NCBI GenBank assembly: GCA_964557855.1 | Contig: CAZLBP010000018.1 | Coordinates: forward strand, 1 to 64,000 | Direction of reading: 5' to 3' | DNA: 64,000 bases | Source of the DNA: JAJRZL01 sp964557855 | GTDB taxonomy: Bacteria > Zixibacteria > MSB-5A5 > GN15 > FEB-12 | In this document: positions 26,349 to 37,900 of the stretch, piece after piece | Numbering within the stretch: the first letter of the stretch is position 1 | How the letters are laid out: each line of letters opens with the position of its first letter | Made by a program: the position numbers and the translations under genes | Notes under the pieces: model-generated | What the model saw: the letters and a program-made list of their open reading frames with translations, nothing else | Database searches by the model: none | Told to the model about the DNA's origin: nothing

Positions 26349-26827
26349 AACGTCTTCCTTTCTTCACGAGACCGTTGGCGACATATCTCAATAAATAAGA
26401 GGCAGTTGTCAATTATGCAAGAGGTTTTTCCGGGAGGCGCTGGTAACATCAGGAACAGGGAGAGCGGCAGGTCACGAGCCGGCCTTACGCTTGGTCCCGG
26501 TAGATGTGGACATCCGCCGTTCACGAAATGGGTTGGCCATCACGAAAGGGTTCGTGACAGCGCTATGAGAAAACCCACCCGTTGGGCATGTTGAAAAACC
26601 TTTTGTGTCGTTGTGTCGGGTCTTGAGCCCGCGTCAGCGGGATTGTGACCTGACACGTAACTCGTTAATATTCAACAGCGGCAGGTCACACGACTCCACT
26701 GACGTAGATTCGCAAGACCTGCCGCAACTTCCAATCGAGACTTTTTCAACAAGCCCCGTTGGGTGGGGTACCATGTACCATGTGGGTGCGAAGGTCAGTG
26801 GCACCCACCACAAGCACTGATCTAGAT
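26349..26827. other. Intergenic region carrying repeat copy B and a palindrome
   Basis: Besides the 163-bp repeat at 26590-26752 it contains an imperfect copy, at 26498-26519, of the GGCAGATGT-type palindrome, and the partly duplicated sequence TACCATGTACCATGTGGG near 26770. No coding frame is convincing. Confidence 0.6.
26590..26752 (-). repeat. Dispersed 160-bp intergenic repeat, copy B (inverted)
   Basis: Read on the minus strand it starts TTGTTGAAAAAGTCTC and ends near TTTTTCAAC. It holds the same two internal hairpins as copies A and C. Flanks on both sides carry CCCACCC/GGGTGGG-type arms, so the recurring unit may be longer than the core given here. Confidence 0.85.
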
Positions 26828-27592
26828 CTACTTCCCGGCCGGCCGATCAGCCGTAATCACGAGGTCACGCGAGGTCTTCGAGAAGCGTTTCGTGAAATGC
26901 AGATTGGCGAACTTTCTGATATTCTTGAACCCGGCACCTTCAAGTGCCGTGAGAACCTGCTCCGGTTCGAAGTTGTCGAACTCGTGGCGGAAGATCTCAA
27001 ACTGAGGCGGGCTCTGGCCGAAATCAGCGCGAGTCACGTAAACGAACAAGCTTCTCCCCCGCCTCTCCGAGAAGCGCTCGTACACCAGGCCATCATTGTG
27101 GGTAGCCTTGATGGGCAGCAGCGTGTCCGCCTTGACAGCTTTATAATTCAGCATCTGAAGCACCAAAGAACCATCGGGAACGAGGACATCGTAGAACGAT
27201 TTCATGCTGCGACGCAAACCGGACAGCGTCTCGACGCCACTGATCGAGTTGGCTAGGCAGACGACCAACTCAAAGCGGCTATGCAGTTTCTTCGGCAGCT
27301 TCTCGAATTGACCGAGTTGGAAGGACAGCGGCAAGTCCTGATCGGCGTACTTTTTTGCGGCCTGAGTCAGCATCGGTCGAGACTTGTCCAGGCCGACGGC
27401 TGTAACTCCGGCGCGTGCAAACAGCATAGCGGTAAGCCCGGTAGCACAGCCGGCATCAAGCACCCTTTCCGGTTGGAACCGGTCGATCACAGCGCGGACT
27501 TCTTTCGTGTGGTAGATTTCGCGCTGGGCCGCATTGGTTATCAAATCGTACTCGTGGGCGTAAGTTTCGAATACGGATTCTTGTTTTTTCAT
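26828..27592 (-). CDS. Class I SAM-dependent methyltransferase
   Basis: 254 residues from the ATG at 27592, chosen because MKKQESVFETYAHEYD is the normal start of this fold. An upstream ATG at 27652 adds 20 basic residues. SAM motif I is VLDAGCATGLTAMLFAR near residue 45, followed by VGLDKSRPML, ELVVCLANSISG (motif IV region) and LVPDGSLVLQML. The substrate is unknown. There is no operon partner: it is flanked on both sides by repeat-rich DNA. Confidence 0.82.
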   Translation of the reverse strand: MKKQESVFETYAHEYDLITNAAQREIYHTKEVRAVIDRFQPERVLDAGCATGLTAMLFARAGVTAVGLDKSRPMLTQAAKKYADQDLPLSFQLGQFEKLPKKLHSRFELVVCLANSISGVETLSGLRRSMKSFYDVLVPDGSLVLQMLNYKAVKADTLLPIKATHNDGLVYERFSERRGRSLFVYVTRADFGQSPPQFEIFRHEFDNFEPEQVLTALEGAGFKNIRKFANLHFTKRFSKTSRDLVITADRPAGK

Positions 27593-28012
27593 GGTGTGCA
27601 GGATACGCTTCCATTCGCGGATATACAAGCGGAGAAGTCGAAAATGTCGCAACCCGAAGCGGCCTTTGGTCTACCTCACCCCCGTCCCCTCTCCTTTGCA
27701 AGGAGAGGGGTGCCGAAGGCGGGGTGAGGATTTCAGGCCCGGCAGATGTGGGCATCTGCCGCTCACGAAGCAAAGAAGCCGGTTCGAAGTGGACCTTCCC
27801 TGCGAGGCTACAAGGCTGTCGGGTTGTACACCGCTTTCGGCGCCTCAGAACCCGACCTGTTAGTCTGCCTTGAATATTGACACCGCACAACCCCAAACGA
27901 GTTTGGGGTTGCCACCCACCCGAGTGGTGGGGCGCCCGGACGTACGAACCGCGATCACAGATTGTGGTCACATGTGAGAGAAATCTATAACGCGGCGACA
28001 CAGGAAAGGAGC
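27593..28012. other. Repeat-rich intergenic region with several hairpins
   Basis: It contains a double-armed hairpin at 27674-27729 (outer CCTCACCCC/GGGGTGAGG, inner 11-bp CCCCTCTCCTT stem), the palindrome GGCAGATGTGGGCATCTGCC at 27741-27760, and a 24-base palindrome CAACCCCAAAC/GTTTGGGGTTG at 27888-27911. No coding frame is convincing. Confidence 0.7.
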
Positions 28013-29059
28013 TTACGGGTGGGTGTATTCGCCGCGCTCGATGGCGGGGAGGTGTTGACGATACTCTTCGTCGGAAATAGAATTCTCCCAGGGACCGAGC
28101 ATCTTGAAGATCAGCAACGATCCCCAGAAGAAAAGCACGAGGACGGCCGCCCATTTGACATGTGAAAACGTCTTCCGCTTGCGAGCGACTTGTATCTCGA
28201 GTGTGTTGGTCACGGGACAGTTGTCCACACAGGCCATACACCCGGAGCATTCATCGGAAATGACTTCTTTCACCTTGTCCACTTTGATAAACGCGGGACA
28301 GACTTTGGCGCAGGTTGAACAATCTATGCAGCTTCCGGGATTGCGCTTAATTCTCGTCGGTGAAACGAGGCTGCACAGACCCAGCAGGGCGCCATAGGGA
28401 CATAGATACCGACACCAGAAGCCCCGAATGACCAGTGAGAATAGGAACAGCAGGCCTATTACTATCAAGGACAACTGTGAGATGTCGGTGAAGAAGCGTA
28501 GCATCAGTATATCAGCCACCTTGTTGTAGTCTGTATAGATGAACTGCTTGATTGAGTCTGGTGTCATTTGGATGAGAATGGCCCAGGTGAAGAAGGCCAA
28601 CAGCAGGTACTTGAGCATTCGCAGGGGCCAATCGAGCCAGGCCGGTGGTTTTAGCCGACGGCGCCAGATCTTGTCGGAGATGTCTCCCAGTAGTTCGGAG
28701 ACGAATCCCACGGGACAGACCCAGGAACAGAAGCCTTTCTTGAAGAGGATAGCAGTCAGCAGGATCACCAGGAAGATGATTAATCCGGCCGGGTGGATGT
28801 TGTTAATGATACCCGATTCAAGCCAGTAACGTAGTGAAACCAAGGAACTTATCGGTAACCACCCTTCGACTCCGGGCGGGCGCGAGAGCGGCAGCCAGGA
28901 AAAATTGAACTCTAACGACTTGATCCAGAGATAGAACTGTAGTCCAATCCAGAGATTGATGACAAGCGAGAAGAGCTGGCTGTAGAAGCGGATTCTTTGG
29001 ACTCTGTTTCGGTCTCTGCGCGGAATTGTGGTGACTTGCTGTAATCTCGTTGTTTCCAT
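28013..29059 (-). CDS. NapH/NosR-type membrane polyferredoxin
   Basis: 348 residues from the ATG at 29059 (AGGA upstream). At least five hydrophobic segments alternate with two CxxxCP motifs, FCSWVCPVGF and WCRYLCPYGA, as in NapH and NosR C-terminal domains. Two adjacent 4Fe-4S sites follow, CIDCSTCAKVCP and CSGCMACVDNCP. A last membrane segment (WAAVLVLFFWGSLLIF) lies near the C terminus. Such proteins pass electrons from the quinol pool to periplasmic or cytoplasmic partners. No reductase is nearby, so the electron acceptor is unknown. Confidence 0.85.
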   Translation of the reverse strand: METTRLQQVTTIPRRDRNRVQRIRFYSQLFSLVINLWIGLQFYLWIKSLEFNFSWLPLSRPPGVEGWLPISSLVSLRYWLESGIINNIHPAGLIIFLVILLTAILFKKGFCSWVCPVGFVSELLGDISDKIWRRRLKPPAWLDWPLRMLKYLLLAFFTWAILIQMTPDSIKQFIYTDYNKVADILMLRFFTDISQLSLIVIGLLFLFSLVIRGFWCRYLCPYGALLGLCSLVSPTRIKRNPGSCIDCSTCAKVCPAFIKVDKVKEVISDECSGCMACVDNCPVTNTLEIQVARKRKTFSHVKWAAVLVLFFWGSLLIFKMLGPWENSISDEEYRQHLPAIERGEYTHP

Positions 29060-29576
29060 AGTCCTATTGCCTGAGCGGATGGTAACCAAAAGCATCAGAA
29101 TGGGCTTTGATTTAGGTCAAAGCCATCTTGCACCTATGTGAATACCGAAAATCTTTACATATCAGTAGTGTTTTATCGCTAAGGACCCACGTTTCTTCGT
29201 CATGTGCGTCATCACTCCGCCCAATTCCAGGCATCGCATCCTAAGTAATATCCGGATTATAGGTTAGCGTTTCTATAATAGACTAACACGCTCCATTAAA
29301 AATTGTCTTATGGATGGACTTTGCCACTTATTCGGTCCCGACACGTTGCATGTTGTGGATTAGTCGTTTGATCCTTTCCTATCTTATCAAAAACCAACAA
29401 GTTAAATAGAGAAGGTTTTCATTTTTCGCTTTCATTTTCCATAAAAACCCATATAATGTGGGTAAGAACATAGATTTCCACATTTCTACTATCCGGTTTA
29501 CGTGCACAATGCGAATGCCTCTTGGTTCCCGAATGAAAAATCGAAACTACTACAATAAGCGTCAATGGAGGAAACT
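29060..29576. other. Divergent intergenic region upstream of the first C25 protease
   Basis: An AT-rich stretch with two TATAAT hexamers (29274-29279 and 29452-29457), either of which could be a -10 element. Neither has a good -35 match, so no promoter is called. No coding frame is convincing. Confidence 0.4.
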
Positions 29577-32500
29577 GTGAGAAGTATTCTAACTGGTGTT
29601 CTGTTGCTGGCCGTTGTTTTCATAGCACAGGGCACTATCTCGGCGGGGCAGATCATAGAAATTGAGGACAGCGAAACCCAAGTTGCGGTCAACGATCTCG
29701 ATCGTAACGGAATAATCCTCGAAATAGGTGTTGGCGACCTCGAGTCTCACGAAGTACTCACCCAGGGTGGAGTTTTCACACTTCTGTCTTTCCCGGGCTG
29801 CGTTCGCTCGCAGAAACTGGGTGAGCCGAACCTGCCGCTTGTCAACAGACTCATTTCGGTACCGTTCGGCAGCGAGCTGAGGATCGAACTACTCAGCTAC
29901 GAGACTGAAGAAATCAATCTGAGCGATTTAGGCATCGAGTATCCGCTGCTTCCGGTTCAGCCTTCCGTTTCGAAGTCGGATGACCCGGCCTCGATCCCGT
30001 TTGAATACGATGCGGTCGTTTACGAGCAGGCGGGGTTCTACAGCCTAGAGACCGCGAGTGTACGGGAGTTGGGGACGATGAGGTCAGTCCATCTCGGTTT
30101 GGTATCCCTGTCACCGGTTGAGTACAATCCGCTTGAGAATGTCATTCGGGTGTACAAGAGTCTGACCGTGCAGGTCACGTACGAGCATCCTGATTGGTTC
30201 GCTACGGAGGAGACATGGAAAAGTGCCTACTCCCCCGTATTCGAACCGCTTTATAGTCGGATTTGCAACTACGAGCAGCAGGCGACTCGGTACCGTGATG
30301 ATCTGGTGAACTATCCAATTAAATACGTCATCATCTCCGACAGGGCGTTTGAGAGTCAACTGCAGCCGTTTATCGAATGGAAGACTAAGAAGGGATTCTA
30401 CGTAGTCGAGACGTATACTGACGTGATCGGCTCCACACCATCGGCGTTGAACTCCTATCTGGACAGCATGTATACGGCCGATCTCGGCAGTGGCGGCCCG
30501 ACGCCGTCTTTCCTGCTTATTGTCGGTGATGATAATCAGATTCCGGCGTATGATTTCGGTGCTCACATTTCGGATTTGTATGCGTGCGAATTCACCGGAG
30601 ATGTGTTTCCGGAAATATACTACGGTCGTTTCTCAGCGCAGAACCCGGCTCAACTTCAACCGCAAATAGATAAGACGCTCGAGTACGAGCAGTATTTGAT
30701 GCCTGATCCGAGTTATTTGGGCGAAGTCACCCTAATTGCCGGTGTGGACGGTACATATGCGATTACACACGGCAACGGCCAGATCAATTACGGTACAAAT
30801 TTGTATTTCAATGCCGCGCATGGCATTAATCCCAATACGTGGTTGTATCCCGCTTCGGATCAACCGGGCGCGTCGGCAGCGATTATTCAGACGGTCAACG
30901 ACGGTATCGGCTTAATCAACTACACCGCCCACTGCGGGCACACTGGTCATTCGGATCCGTCGTTTACAACATCCGATGTAAACGGACTTACCAACGAGCA
31001 CAAATACTGTCTGGGTATCGGTAACTGCTGCCTGGCCAACACGTTCGGTTCCGATTACGGTTCACCGTGCATGGGTGAAGCCTGGCTGCAAAAAGCCAAT
31101 GGCGGCGGCATCGGTTACATCGGCGGTACCAACTCGACGTATTGGGACGAAGACTACTGGTGGGGAGTCGGTTATGGGCCGGTTGTCGGCGGCGGAGCGA
31201 CCTACGAACAAACCGGAATCGGCGCTTATGACGGCATCTTTCATGATCATGGCGAGCCGACCAATCTTCATTATGTAACAAACGACGCCATAATCTTCGC
31301 CGGAAACATGGCGGTCACCGAGTCCGGTAGCTCGCGGACAACTTATTACTGGCAGATATATCACCTGATGGGTGATCCGTCGGTGATGTCTTACATGGGC
31401 GTCCCGACCGTGAATCCGGTAGTTCATCCCAGCGCTCTGGTGTTCACGTCGACTACAGTGGATGTTACTGCCGATCCCGGCTCCTATTTCGGTGTTTCCA
31501 TGAACGGTGTCTTGCATGGCGCGGGTTATGTCGACGCGTCCGGCACGGCCACGATAAATCTCGATGCATTCAGCGCGCCGGGGACGGCCGACATCGTGGT
31601 TACCTGCCAGAACCGTGAGCCTTACGTATCGACGATCGATCTCTTTGCACCCGACGGTCCCTATGTTGTTTATGCCTCGTACGACATAAACGATCCTACC
31701 GGCAACAACAACGGCCTGGTAGACGTCGGTGAGAGCGTGTTGATGGGACTGAATTTGAAGAACGTCGGCCCGGATGATGCGCTCAATGTCGAGGCGACGA
31801 TTGCCACTTCCGATCCTCTTGTTAGTATCGTCGACGGCTATGAAGCGTATGGTACTATCACCGGCAACGAAGGAACTTCGTATATCGCCGATGGGTACGC
31901 CTTCAGCGTCTCACCAGCGACGCCCGACAAACATAACATTACGTTCGATCTGACGGTTAGCGGGACGAATAGGGATACGTGGGTAGGTACGTTTGTCGTT
32001 CCGGTTCACGCTCCGAACGTCGTCAATCCGATCGTTGCCATCGATGATGCATCGGGTAACAGCAACGGTATCCTCGACCCGGGTGAGACGGTTGATATCA
32101 CGGTCACTCTTACTAATACAGGCAGCGGTCAGGCGATTGGCACGGATGCTACAATCACGGAGTCACACACGTATGTAACGGTGTCCGACGATTACGGCTA
32201 TTTCGGCCTCATCGATTCGATCAACGGCACGGGCTCTAATGCGACGGACGTCTATACGGTGTCGGCGGATGCGGCCTGTCCTATGGGTGACACTGCGAGA
32301 TTCACCATGTCGGTGAGCGCCGACGGCGGTTACAGCGCAAACGTCACTTTTGATGTTGTTGTCGGTGATCGCGTCGTCTTCTTCTATGATGACTTTTCGT
32401 TTGACCAGGGCTGGACCGGCCTGGGCGGTTCCGGTGAATGGACGATCGGGCCCGCTGTCGGCGGTTCCGGTTCGGATGGCTCGGGCGGCCCCGATCCCTC

Positions 32501-34796
32501 CAACGACCATTCCCCCACAGCCGATAATCAAGTACTCGGCAATGACCTGACGTCCGGCTCGGGGGGCGATTACGCAGCCAACCTCGGTTCAACATACTGG
32601 GTTTATTCACCCATAATCGACTGCTTTGATTTCACCGGCGTGAAGATGGCCTACTTCCACTGGCTGGGTGTGGAATCACCTTCGTATGATCATGCCTACT
32701 TCGAAGTCTACAACGGCGTGAGTTGGGTCCGTTTGTACGAAAACGGCGGTACGGTCAACGAGAGCAGTTGGACCGAAGAGGAATATGATCTTTCAGCCTA
32801 CGCCGATGAGAACCCGGATTTTCAGATCCGCTTCGGTATCGGACCGACGGACGGTTCCGTGCAGTACTGCGGCTGGAATGTCGATGACATTACGCTGAAA
32901 GGCTATAATCAGAGCACGGGTGGCTCCCCCGTCCTTGCATTCCTGCAGAACGAACTGGGCGACAGCCTGCTTAACGATCAGACCAGCCAGATGTACTTAC
33001 GGGTTTATAACAATGGTGACGGCAACCTGCGCATTCGCTTCAATCCGAATAACGAGTGGATTACCTGTTCCACGGACTTGAACGACGTGCCGCCCGGTGA
33101 CAGTCTTGATTTTCCGATTACTATCGATGCAAGCGGGATGGCGCCCGGTGATCACACCGGTTCCGTTCACTTCACCTGTAATGACTACTTGCAGCAGTCA
33201 GGTGACATCCCGGTTCAGCTGCACGTTTTTGGTCCCGAACTGTCATTCTCCCCGCCGGAACTGATCGACAGCCTCATCGGCGGCGACAGCGACGTACTGA
33301 CGTTGCGCATTTACAATACGGGACTGGGTAATCTGAATATCAGTTTCACGACCACGGACGGCTGGCTCGATTGCGGCGATGACGACCATCTCGTACCGCC
33401 CAACGACAGCCTGGACTGCACGGTTACGTGCAATTCGGCGGGCATGGCCCCCGGTGACCATGTGGGCAACCTGCACTACACCTGCGACTATCCGGAAGCA
33501 CCGGAGGGTGATATTCCGGTACTTCTTCATGTCTACGTTCCCGCCTGTGACATTCCTCAGTCTTCGATCGAGGCCACTGTGTCAGCCGGAGAACAGACGA
33601 CACAGCTGTTGACTATCAATAACACCGGGCCGGGTCGATTGAGTTATAGTGTCGGCTGTCAGGCGTTTGACCAGAGGAAGAGCCGCACACGGCCGGCGAT
33701 GAACGCATCGCTGCCTGAGCCGCTTGGCTACCGACCCGGCGACGACGATAAGTCTAACGCCGTAGCGCCATACTTTGCGCCGGTCGACAAAGGACACGGC
33801 GGACCGGATCTTTACGGGTATTCGTGGATTGACTCTGATGATCCGGGTGGACCGGCGTTCATCTGGGTCGACATTTCGTCGCTGGGCACACCGGTGACAC
33901 TCGGTGACGACTCCTGTGAAGGCCCGCTACCGATCGGGTTCCCCTTCCAGTACTATGACAGTACGTATACGGAGCTCTATATTGGTTCCAACGGTATCAT
34001 CACGTTCAGTTCGAGCGGCGCCTCCGCCCGCATCAATACCGGCATTCCGACTTCGTCGGTACCCAATGACATGTTAGCGGTCTGGTGGGATGATCTCGAC
34101 CCCGAAGAGGGAGGAAACGTCTATTACTACTATGATGCCGGTGTCGGCAGATTCATAGTCAGTTATGTAGACGTTCGCAACTACGCCTACCCGAGCGGGA
34201 CCGGTTCACTTAGTTTCCAGGTCATATTGTATCCCAACGGCAAGATTACGATGCAATATGCGACGATGGACCCGGGCAGCGACGGCGAAGGTCTGTCGAG
34301 CGCCACGGTCGGGATTGAGAATGCGGTCGGTGACGATGGTTTGCAGGTGGCCTATAACGCTCCGTATATGCACAACAACCTGGCCATCGATTTCACGGTC
34401 GTGCGCTGGTTGTGGGTGGAACCGGGCGGCGGCATTATCGAGCCGTTCAGCTCGGCCTCGATCGACGTGCACCTCGATGCGACGGAACTGGGTGACGGCA
34501 CGTATGACGGGCAGCTCAGTATCACGACCAACGACCCCGTCATGCCCAGCGCGGTATTGCCGGTGTCGCTACAGGTTCAGGATTACATATGCGGTGACGT
34601 CAACGGCAATGGGGCAGGTCCCAATGTCGAAGACCTGACCTACCTCGTCGACTACTTGTTCAAGGAAGGCCCGCCGCCACCGGTATTGGCAGCCGCCAAC
34701 GTCGACGGCATTGGCGGTGAAGCGATTGACGTAGCCGACCTTTCGTACCTGGTGGACTACCTGTTCCGGAGCGGACCCGAGCCCGTTTGTCAGTGA
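29577..34796 (+). CDS. Secreted C25 (gingipain-like) cysteine protease with dockerin-like C terminus, copy 1
   Basis: 1739 residues from GTG 29577, five bases after GGAGG; ATG 29565 overlaps that site and is less likely. Signal peptide, propeptide (to about 240), then the C25 catalytic domain: VIISDRAFESQ, LLIVGDDNQIPAYDF, NYTAHCGH (His452) and GNCCLANTF (Cys485). The 33-residue His-Cys spacing equals that in the second copy. Several Ig-like repeats follow; segments such as SLLNDQTSQMYLRVYNNGDGN recur twice. A beta-rich domain has YGYSWIDSDDPGG. The dockerin-like module ends PEPVCQ. Unlike classical C25 proteases there is no type IX sorting domain. A Gly-to-Ala change precedes His452; activity is likely but unproven. 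Confidence 0.88.
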   Translation: MRSILTGVLLLAVVFIAQGTISAGQIIEIEDSETQVAVNDLDRNGIILEIGVGDLESHEVLTQGGVFTLLSFPGCVRSQKLGEPNLPLVNRLISVPFGSELRIELLSYETEEINLSDLGIEYPLLPVQPSVSKSDDPASIPFEYDAVVYEQAGFYSLETASVRELGTMRSVHLGLVSLSPVEYNPLENVIRVYKSLTVQVTYEHPDWFATEETWKSAYSPVFEPLYSRICNYEQQATRYRDDLVNYPIKYVIISDRAFESQLQPFIEWKTKKGFYVVETYTDVIGSTPSALNSYLDSMYTADLGSGGPTPSFLLIVGDDNQIPAYDFGAHISDLYACEFTGDVFPEIYYGRFSAQNPAQLQPQIDKTLEYEQYLMPDPSYLGEVTLIAGVDGTYAITHGNGQINYGTNLYFNAAHGINPNTWLYPASDQPGASAAIIQTVNDGIGLINYTAHCGHTGHSDPSFTTSDVNGLTNEHKYCLGIGNCCLANTFGSDYGSPCMGEAWLQKANGGGIGYIGGTNSTYWDEDYWWGVGYGPVVGGGATYEQTGIGAYDGIFHDHGEPTNLHYVTNDAIIFAGNMAVTESGSSRTTYYWQIYHLMGDPSVMSYMGVPTVNPVVHPSALVFTSTTVDVTADPGSYFGVSMNGVLHGAGYVDASGTATINLDAFSAPGTADIVVTCQNREPYVSTIDLFAPDGPYVVYASYDINDPTGNNNGLVDVGESVLMGLNLKNVGPDDALNVEATIATSDPLVSIVDGYEAYGTITGNEGTSYIADGYAFSVSPATPDKHNITFDLTVSGTNRDTWVGTFVVPVHAPNVVNPIVAIDDASGNSNGILDPGETVDITVTLTNTGSGQAIGTDATITESHTYVTVSDDYGYFGLIDSINGTGSNATDVYTVSADAACPMGDTARFTMSVSADGGYSANVTFDVVVGDRVVFFYDDFSFDQGWTGLGGSGEWTIGPAVGGSGSDGSGGPDPSNDHSPTADNQVLGNDLTSGSGGDYAANLGSTYWVYSPIIDCFDFTGVKMAYFHWLGVESPSYDHAYFEVYNGVSWVRLYENGGTVNESSWTEEEYDLSAYADENPDFQIRFGIGPTDGSVQYCGWNVDDITLKGYNQSTGGSPVLAFLQNELGDSLLNDQTSQMYLRVYNNGDGNLRIRFNPNNEWITCSTDLNDVPPGDSLDFPITIDASGMAPGDHTGSVHFTCNDYLQQSGDIPVQLHVFGPELSFSPPELIDSLIGGDSDVLTLRIYNTGLGNLNISFTTTDGWLDCGDDDHLVPPNDSLDCTVTCNSAGMAPGDHVGNLHYTCDYPEAPEGDIPVLLHVYVPACDIPQSSIEATVSAGEQTTQLLTINNTGPGRLSYSVGCQAFDQRKSRTRPAMNASLPEPLGYRPGDDDKSNAVAPYFAPVDKGHGGPDLYGYSWIDSDDPGGPAFIWVDISSLGTPVTLGDDSCEGPLPIGFPFQYYDSTYTELYIGSNGIITFSSSGASARINTGIPTSSVPNDMLAVWWDDLDPEEGGNVYYYYDAGVGRFIVSYVDVRNYAYPSGTGSLSFQVILYPNGKITMQYATMDPGSDGEGLSSATVGIENAVGDDGLQVAYNAPYMHNNLAIDFTVVRWLWVEPGGGIIEPFSSASIDVHLDATELGDGTYDGQLSITTNDPVMPSAVLPVSLQVQDYICGDVNGNGAGPNVEDLTYLVDYLFKEGPPPPVLAAANVDGIGGEAIDVADLSYLVDYLFRSGPEPVCQ

Positions 34797-34809
34797 GGAG
34801 AGTTACGAT

Positions 34810-34839
34810 CGGCCATCCCCGTTCAAGAGGGGGTGGCCG
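34810..34839 (+). terminator. Hairpin after the first C25 gene
   Basis: An 11-pair stem CGGCCATCCCC/GGGGGTGGCCG (one G-T pair) with an eight-base loop. A T tract is absent, so termination may be weak and allow read-through into the second C25 gene. Confidence 0.5.
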
Positions 34840-34942
34840 CTGATTTCGTGTATGGCCGTGTATGGCAAAGATCTTTAAGCGGATTTTACTCGTGAAGAAA
34901 AAGATTAGAAATACAAGAACCGTTAAGCGGAGAGAGGTATGC

Positions 34943-37900
34943 ATGCGCAAGAACGTTATTACAGTGGTCGCAACGGTGATGCTGCTGGCTCCGGCCCTGA
35001 TGGGGTCACCGACAGGAACTGTCGATGTCGTTGTCGAGGAATCGAATGATTCGCGAATTGTCGTTCGGTACGAAGTCAACGATTTCGTCAAGGAAGAAGT
35101 GCAAATCAACGGGCAGACATTCTATACCGTTACCTGTCCGGAAGAAGGCGTCTTGCTGGAAGCGGGAGAACCGGCCTTGCCGAAGATCTGCCGCAGTATT
35201 ATCATTCCCGATGACGCACGTATGGAAGTGAACATTGTCTCGGCCAAATATACGGACTATGCTCGCACGCCGGTGGCGCCGTCCAAAGGCAATCTGCTGC
35301 GAACGGTGAATCCGGATGACATCCCATATACGCTGGGGCCGGTCTACCAGACCGCGGAGTGGTACCCGGGCGAGGTGGTCAACCTCCGGGAACCCCATAT
35401 CCAGCGCGATTACAGAGGAACCGTTATCGATTTGTATGCGTTTCAGTACCATCCTGAAAAGCAAACCCTGCGGGTTTACGAGTCGATTACGATCGAGGTA
35501 GTGCACGCGGGGTCTGGGGTCCACAATATATTAACCAGAAACAGCGCCGAAATCAAACTCGTGCCCGATTTCGATTTGATGTACGAGCGCCGCTACATCA
35601 ATTACAGTCAATTGAGTCAGCGCTATACGCCCGTCATGGAGTCGGGCGACATGCTGATCATTACGTACGATGCTTTTCATCCCTATCTGGATCCGCTGGT
35701 TCAATGGAAGCGACAGAAAGGTATCAAGACCACCGTGGTCGACGTTTCCACTATCGGTAACAACTCGACGTCCATCAAAGCTTACATTCAGAACTTTTAC
35801 AACAACAATGATCTGGCCTGGATTCTGCTGGTGGGGGACCATACGCAGGTCGCAACACCCTACGCATCCGGCGGGGCCTCAGACCCCAGCTACGCCAAGC
35901 TGGCGGGTTCGGACAATTACCCGGATGCTTTTGTGGGGCGCTTCTCGGCGGAAAACACCGGCCACGTGGAGACACAGGTTGAACGTACGGTCGCATATGA
36001 AATGACCCCTGTCTCGACAGCGTGGCTGCATAAGGGCACCGGGATCGCCTCCAACCAGGGACCGGGACACAATGGCGAATATGACAACGTGCACATGGAC
36101 TACATCCGTAATGATCTCCTGGCGTTTACGTACACTCATGTGGATCAGATTTATGATCCGACCGCCACGTCCTCGCAAGTGAGTGCTGCTCTAAATGAAG
36201 GTCGGAGTATAATCAACTACTGCGGTCACGGCAGCACTACGAGCTGGTCCTCATCGGGTTTCAGCAGCTCACATGTGAATGCGTTGACTAATACGGATAT
36301 GTTGCCGTTCATTATCAGCGTGGCCTGTGTCAATGGTGACTTCGATGGCTACACGTGTTTCGCCGAGGCGTGGTTGCGGGCGACCAGCGGCGGCAATCCG
36401 TCGGGAGCTATTGCCACCTACATGTCGTCGATCAACCAATCCTGGAGCCCGCCTATGTACGCCCAGGATGAAGCCGTCGATCTGCTCGTGGCGGAAGCCA
36501 AGACGACATTTGGCGGCCTGTGTTTTAACGGTTCCTGCTACATGATCGATGTGAACGGGGCGGGTGGTGTCGAAATGTACGATACGTGGCACATATTCGG
36601 TGACCCGTCTGTGCAGGTTCGGACCGATATTCCTGCTGATTTGAACGTGAGTCATGAGTCGGTCGTGCTGTTCAATTTTACGGAGTTCGACGTGACCGTC
36701 GCGGGTGAAGAAGGGGCACTGTGCGCCTTGTATCACAACGGCGTGCTCTATGGCGCGGCGTATACAGAAGCCAGTGGCGCTGCTACTATTCCGATAAGCG
36801 AGGCTCTGCCGATTGGAGAAGCGATAACGCTGACGGTAACCGCCTTCAACGCCAATCCGTACATCGGCAGCGTGCAAGTGATCACGCCGGACGGTCCGTA
36901 TGTTATTTACAATGACAATACGATTAACGATTTGGGTATTATCAATGGCGAGGTCGATGCCGGCGAGAGTGTGTTGTTGGGCCTGCAACTGAAGAACGTC
37001 GGACCGGACGACGCGCTCGAGGTGACGGCTGCGCTTACGACTGATGACCTGTACGTCAACATAGCGGACGACAACGAGTATTATGGAACCGTAAGCGGTA
37101 ACGACGGCATCGGTTACGTGGTCGATGGTTTTGCATTCGACGTTGCTCAGGACGCGCCGCACGGGCATCTGATTTCGTTTGAAGTAAACGTCACCGGCAA
37201 CAGCCGCCTGCTCTGGACCAGCTCTTTCTCACTGCCGGTGCGCGCCATCGGTACGCTCTCGATGGATCCGATACTGGCCGACAGTCTGGTTGGTGGCGAC
37301 AGCTGTGTGCTGCCAATCCGGGTACACAATGTCGGTTCCGGCGACTTGCACATCACGTTCACGTCGCCTGATGACTGGATATACTGTGGAGGCGGCGAGC
37401 ACGTGGTAGCCCCCAACGACAGCACGGATTGTCATATCACATTGAACTCGAGTGGGATGGTGCCTGGAGATCATCTCGGCACCGTGCAGTATGTGACCGA
37501 TGATCCGGGTCATCCCGACGGCGATATCCCGGTGGACCTCCACATCTATCTGCCGGCCTGCAATATTCCGCAGACGTCGGTCGACGGCTCGGTAGCCGCC
37601 GGTGAGGAGGTTGTCGAGCCGCTTGTTATCGATAACAACGGTCCCGGTCGTCTGACGTACAGCATCGGCTGTCAGTCATTCGATCCCGTGACCAAGCGCG
37701 AGGCGCCGGCAGAGGTGGCTTCCATGCCGGAGCCGCTGGGTTATCGACCGACCGACGGTGACAAATCAGGAGCCGTGGCTCCGTTGTACGCCGCCTCCGA
37801 TCGCGGACACGGCGGCCCGGACATGTACGGGTATTCCTGGATCGATTCCGATGATCCGGGCGGCACCGCGTTTCTGTGGGTCGACATTTCCGGACTGGGT

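Noticed and set aside
29274..29457. Promoter boxes upstream of the first C25 protease
   Set aside because: Two TATAAT hexamers exist, but neither has a convincing -35 element at a normal distance.
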